Shown here piece after piece: positions 6,862 through 7,716 of a stretch of DNA of 7,716 nucleotides. A model generated the notes under the pieces. That model did not search any database. It saw nothing but the letters and a program-made list of their open reading frames with translations, and had not been told where the DNA came from. Source of the DNA: an uncultured Bacteroidales bacterium (lineage in GTDB: Bacteria > Bacteroidota > Bacteroidia > Bacteroidales > F082); contig CAMKAR010000096.1 in assembly GCA_946410535.1 (NCBI GenBank), forward strand, positions 1 to 7,716, read 5' to 3'. Both the position numbers and the translations under genes were made by a program. Within the stretch, counting starts at the first letter, position 1. Every line of letters begins with the position of its first letter.

Positions 6862-7202
6862 CTTTCGGGATGCAAGAGGTTGTCGATGTTTTCGATGTAG
6901 TCGAGCGAGTCGTCCTCGAAGAAACGCAGTTCAGGCACCACGCGCATCTGATGGCGCACGCGGTTGCCGAGCAAGCCACGGATGGCCTTACCGTTTTGGC
7001 CCACCTCCTCGACCACCTTTTTCTTGTCGTCGACGCCGAAAACGCTCAGGTAGACGTTGGCATAGCCCAAGTCGGAGGTGACTCGAACATGCGTCACTGT
7101 AATCATCAGCATGGGCACTTTGGGCTTCAGTTCCTTCTGGAAAATATCGCCCAATTCCTTTTGTATCAGTCGGTTTACTTTTTCTAGTCTTTTGCCGTCC
7201 AT
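6858..7202 (-). CDS. rbfA: 30S ribosome-binding factor A
   Basis: This is a 114-residue cytoplasmic protein of normal RbfA length. RbfA is a KH-fold protein that binds free 30S subunits, helps mature the 16S rRNA 5' end and supports growth in the cold. Recognisable features are the N-terminal helix KRLEKVNRLIQKELGDIFQ, the MITVTHVRVTSDLGYANVYLS strand-helix core (about residues 33-53) and the C-terminal PELRFFEDDSLDYIENIDNLL block. The ATG at 7202-7200 starts MDGKRLEKVN. Its stop TGA (6860-6858) overlaps the TTG start of the downstream permease, and an rbfA-permease pair is, from memory, a common arrangement in Bacteroidota. The leader consists mostly of a heptad repeat downstream of a -7 element at 7262-7255; no Shine-Dalgarno sequence is seen. 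Confidence 0.95.
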   Translation of the reverse strand: MDGKRLEKVNRLIQKELGDIFQKELKPKVPMLMITVTHVRVTSDLGYANVYLSVFGVDDKKKVVEEVGQNGKAIRGLLGNRVRHQMRVVPELRFFEDDSLDYIENIDNLLHPES

Positions 7203-7208
7203 CGTTTT

Positions 7209-7245
7209 TCAATTATCAGTTGTCAGTTGTTCAGTTTGCAGTTGT
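7209..7245 (-). repeat. Degenerate heptad repeat (TCAGTTG type) in the rbfA leader
   Basis: Read on the plus strand, the units are TCAATTA (7209-7215), TCAGTTG (7216-7222), TCAGTTGT (7223-7230), TCAGTTTG (7231-7238) and CAGTTGT (7239-7245). In the transcript this is a CAACUGA-type repeat ending 6 nt before the rbfA ATG. It fills most of a predicted leader of about 46 nt. The period is the same as in the two ATTTAAG-type arrays, but the unit differs. Confidence 0.8.
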
Positions 7246-7254
7246 TTGGGTTGG

Positions 7255-7262
7255 CAAAAATA
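7255..7262 (-). promoter_or_regulatory. Putative -7 promoter element for rbfA and the permease
   Basis: On the minus strand this reads TATTTTTG, a match to TAnnTTTG. Transcription from near 7248 would cover the heptad repeat and then rbfA and the overlapping permease gene. No clear -33 box at standard spacing is visible. Confidence 0.5.
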
Positions 7263-7315
7263 GGCATTTCCTTTGAAATTGATTGGGAAAGCGGCAGAGA
7301 AACCTTAAAAATGAT

Positions 7316-7323
7316 TACTTTTG
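7316..7323 (+). promoter_or_regulatory. Putative -7 promoter element for the carboxylesterase gene
   Basis: The sequence TACTTTTG matches TAnnTTTG and is followed by CGCGG. Transcription from near 7330 would give a leader of about 40 nt rich in A and C, without a Shine-Dalgarno sequence, before the ATG at 7370. This kind of A-rich leader is usual in Bacteroidota. The divergent rbfA element lies 53 bp away. Confidence 0.5.
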
Positions 7324-7369
7324 CGCGGATTTTGACAAAACAAACCACAATAATCAAATACAAAAAACA

Positions 7370-7716
7370 ATGACACAAGAAAACACGAACAAACAGATTA
7401 AGGACAGAAATTACGACAAGTCGCTGGCTGTCAAGTGCAACAACGGAACCTTCGTCGGCAAGGAGACAGACGAGCTGATTATCTGGAAAGGCATCCCCTA
7501 CGCTACTCAACCTGTGGGAAAACTTCGTTGGCAGAAGGCACTTCCTGCCGCAGACGATGACGGCGTGTACGACGCGACAAAGCCCGGCCACGTTCCTATT
7601 GGACCTCTGAACGACTCGATGGGAACGGCGGAGTTCGGCGAGGACTGCCTCGTGCTGAACGTATATTGCAATACCAGCTGCACTGACAGCAAGAAGCCGG
7701 TCATGGTGTGGATTCA
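7370..7716 (+). CDS. Type B carboxylesterase, N-terminal part (cut by the right edge)
   Basis: The reading frame is open from the ATG at 7370 to the right edge (115 codons plus two bases). Residues 38-53 (IIWKGIPYATQPVGKL) and the block GEDCLVLNVY near residue 90 are the classic N-terminal signatures of the type B carboxylesterase/lipase family (alpha/beta hydrolase; para-nitrobenzyl-esterase-like). The last visible residues (KKPVMVWI) are the strand before the oxyanion-hole glycines. The Ser-His-Glu/Asp triad lies outside the window. The N-terminus is hydrophilic (MTQENTNKQIKD) with no signal peptide, so a cytoplasmic enzyme is likely, unlike many exported Bacteroidota esterases. Substrate cannot be inferred. 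The ATG is the only sensible start because upstream codons are leader-like A/C-rich sequence. The gene is divergent from rbfA and appears independently promoted. Confidence 0.88.
   Translation, partial: MTQENTNKQIKDRNYDKSLAVKCNNGTFVGKETDELIIWKGIPYATQPVGKLRWQKALPAADDDGVYDATKPGHVPIGPLNDSMGTAEFGEDCLVLNVYCNTSCTDSKKPVMVWI

Noticed and set aside
5659..6900. Long open plus-strand frame (413 codons) antisense to the permease gene
   Set aside because: It is rich in His, Gln and Arg, has no domain I recognise and mirrors a gene with clear LolC/E features on the other strand. It is best explained by codon bias of the real gene.

Overview
The window looks like core chromosome of a member of the Bacteroidota, probably Bacteroidales. 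Three things support this. The putative promoters carry the phylum's TAnnTTTG -7 element instead of a sigma70 TATAAT box. No start codon is preceded by a recognisable Shine-Dalgarno sequence. Several gene types are typical of the phylum: a large TolB-propeller/outer-membrane-barrel fusion, an rbfA-LolC-type permease pair, and a secreted TPR/coiled-coil protein. I see no tRNA, rRNA, CRISPR array, insertion sequence or phage gene.

Layout from left to right. Positions 1-112 (minus) hold the 5' end of an ornithine aminotransferase gene (rocD). Positions 193-2273 (minus) are a two-gene unit: a zinc metallo-beta-lactamase-fold hydrolase, then a periplasmic TPR protein with a C-terminal membrane anchor, joined by a one-base stop/start overlap. 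Positions 2274-2434 are a divergent promoter region. Positions 2435-5638 (plus) encode one exported protein of 1067 residues, with a degenerate peptidase-MA-like domain, a six-bladed TolB-type propeller and an Omp85/D15-like beta-barrel. It converges on, and overlaps by 28 bp, a LolC/LolE-type permease gene (5611-6861, minus), which is overlap-coupled behind rbfA (6858-7202, minus). A second divergent region (7203-7369) separates rbfA from the start of a type B carboxylesterase gene (7370 to the right edge, plus).

Functionally, two genes concern the envelope: the barrel fusion (outer membrane) and the LolC/E-like permease (lipoprotein release from the inner membrane). The rest are housekeeping or metabolic: ribosome maturation (RbfA), ornithine/proline metabolism (RocD), thioester or lactone hydrolysis (MBL protein) and ester hydrolysis. 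The gene content is mostly ordinary.

The most unusual signal is non-coding. The leaders of all three minus-strand transcription units contain degenerate direct repeats with a period of about 7 nt, placed between the -7 element and the start codon. Two leaders share one repeat type (ATTTAAG on the plus strand) and the third has another (TCAGTTG). The second most interesting item is the barrel fusion, whose peptidase-like domain has lost the histidines of its HExxH site.
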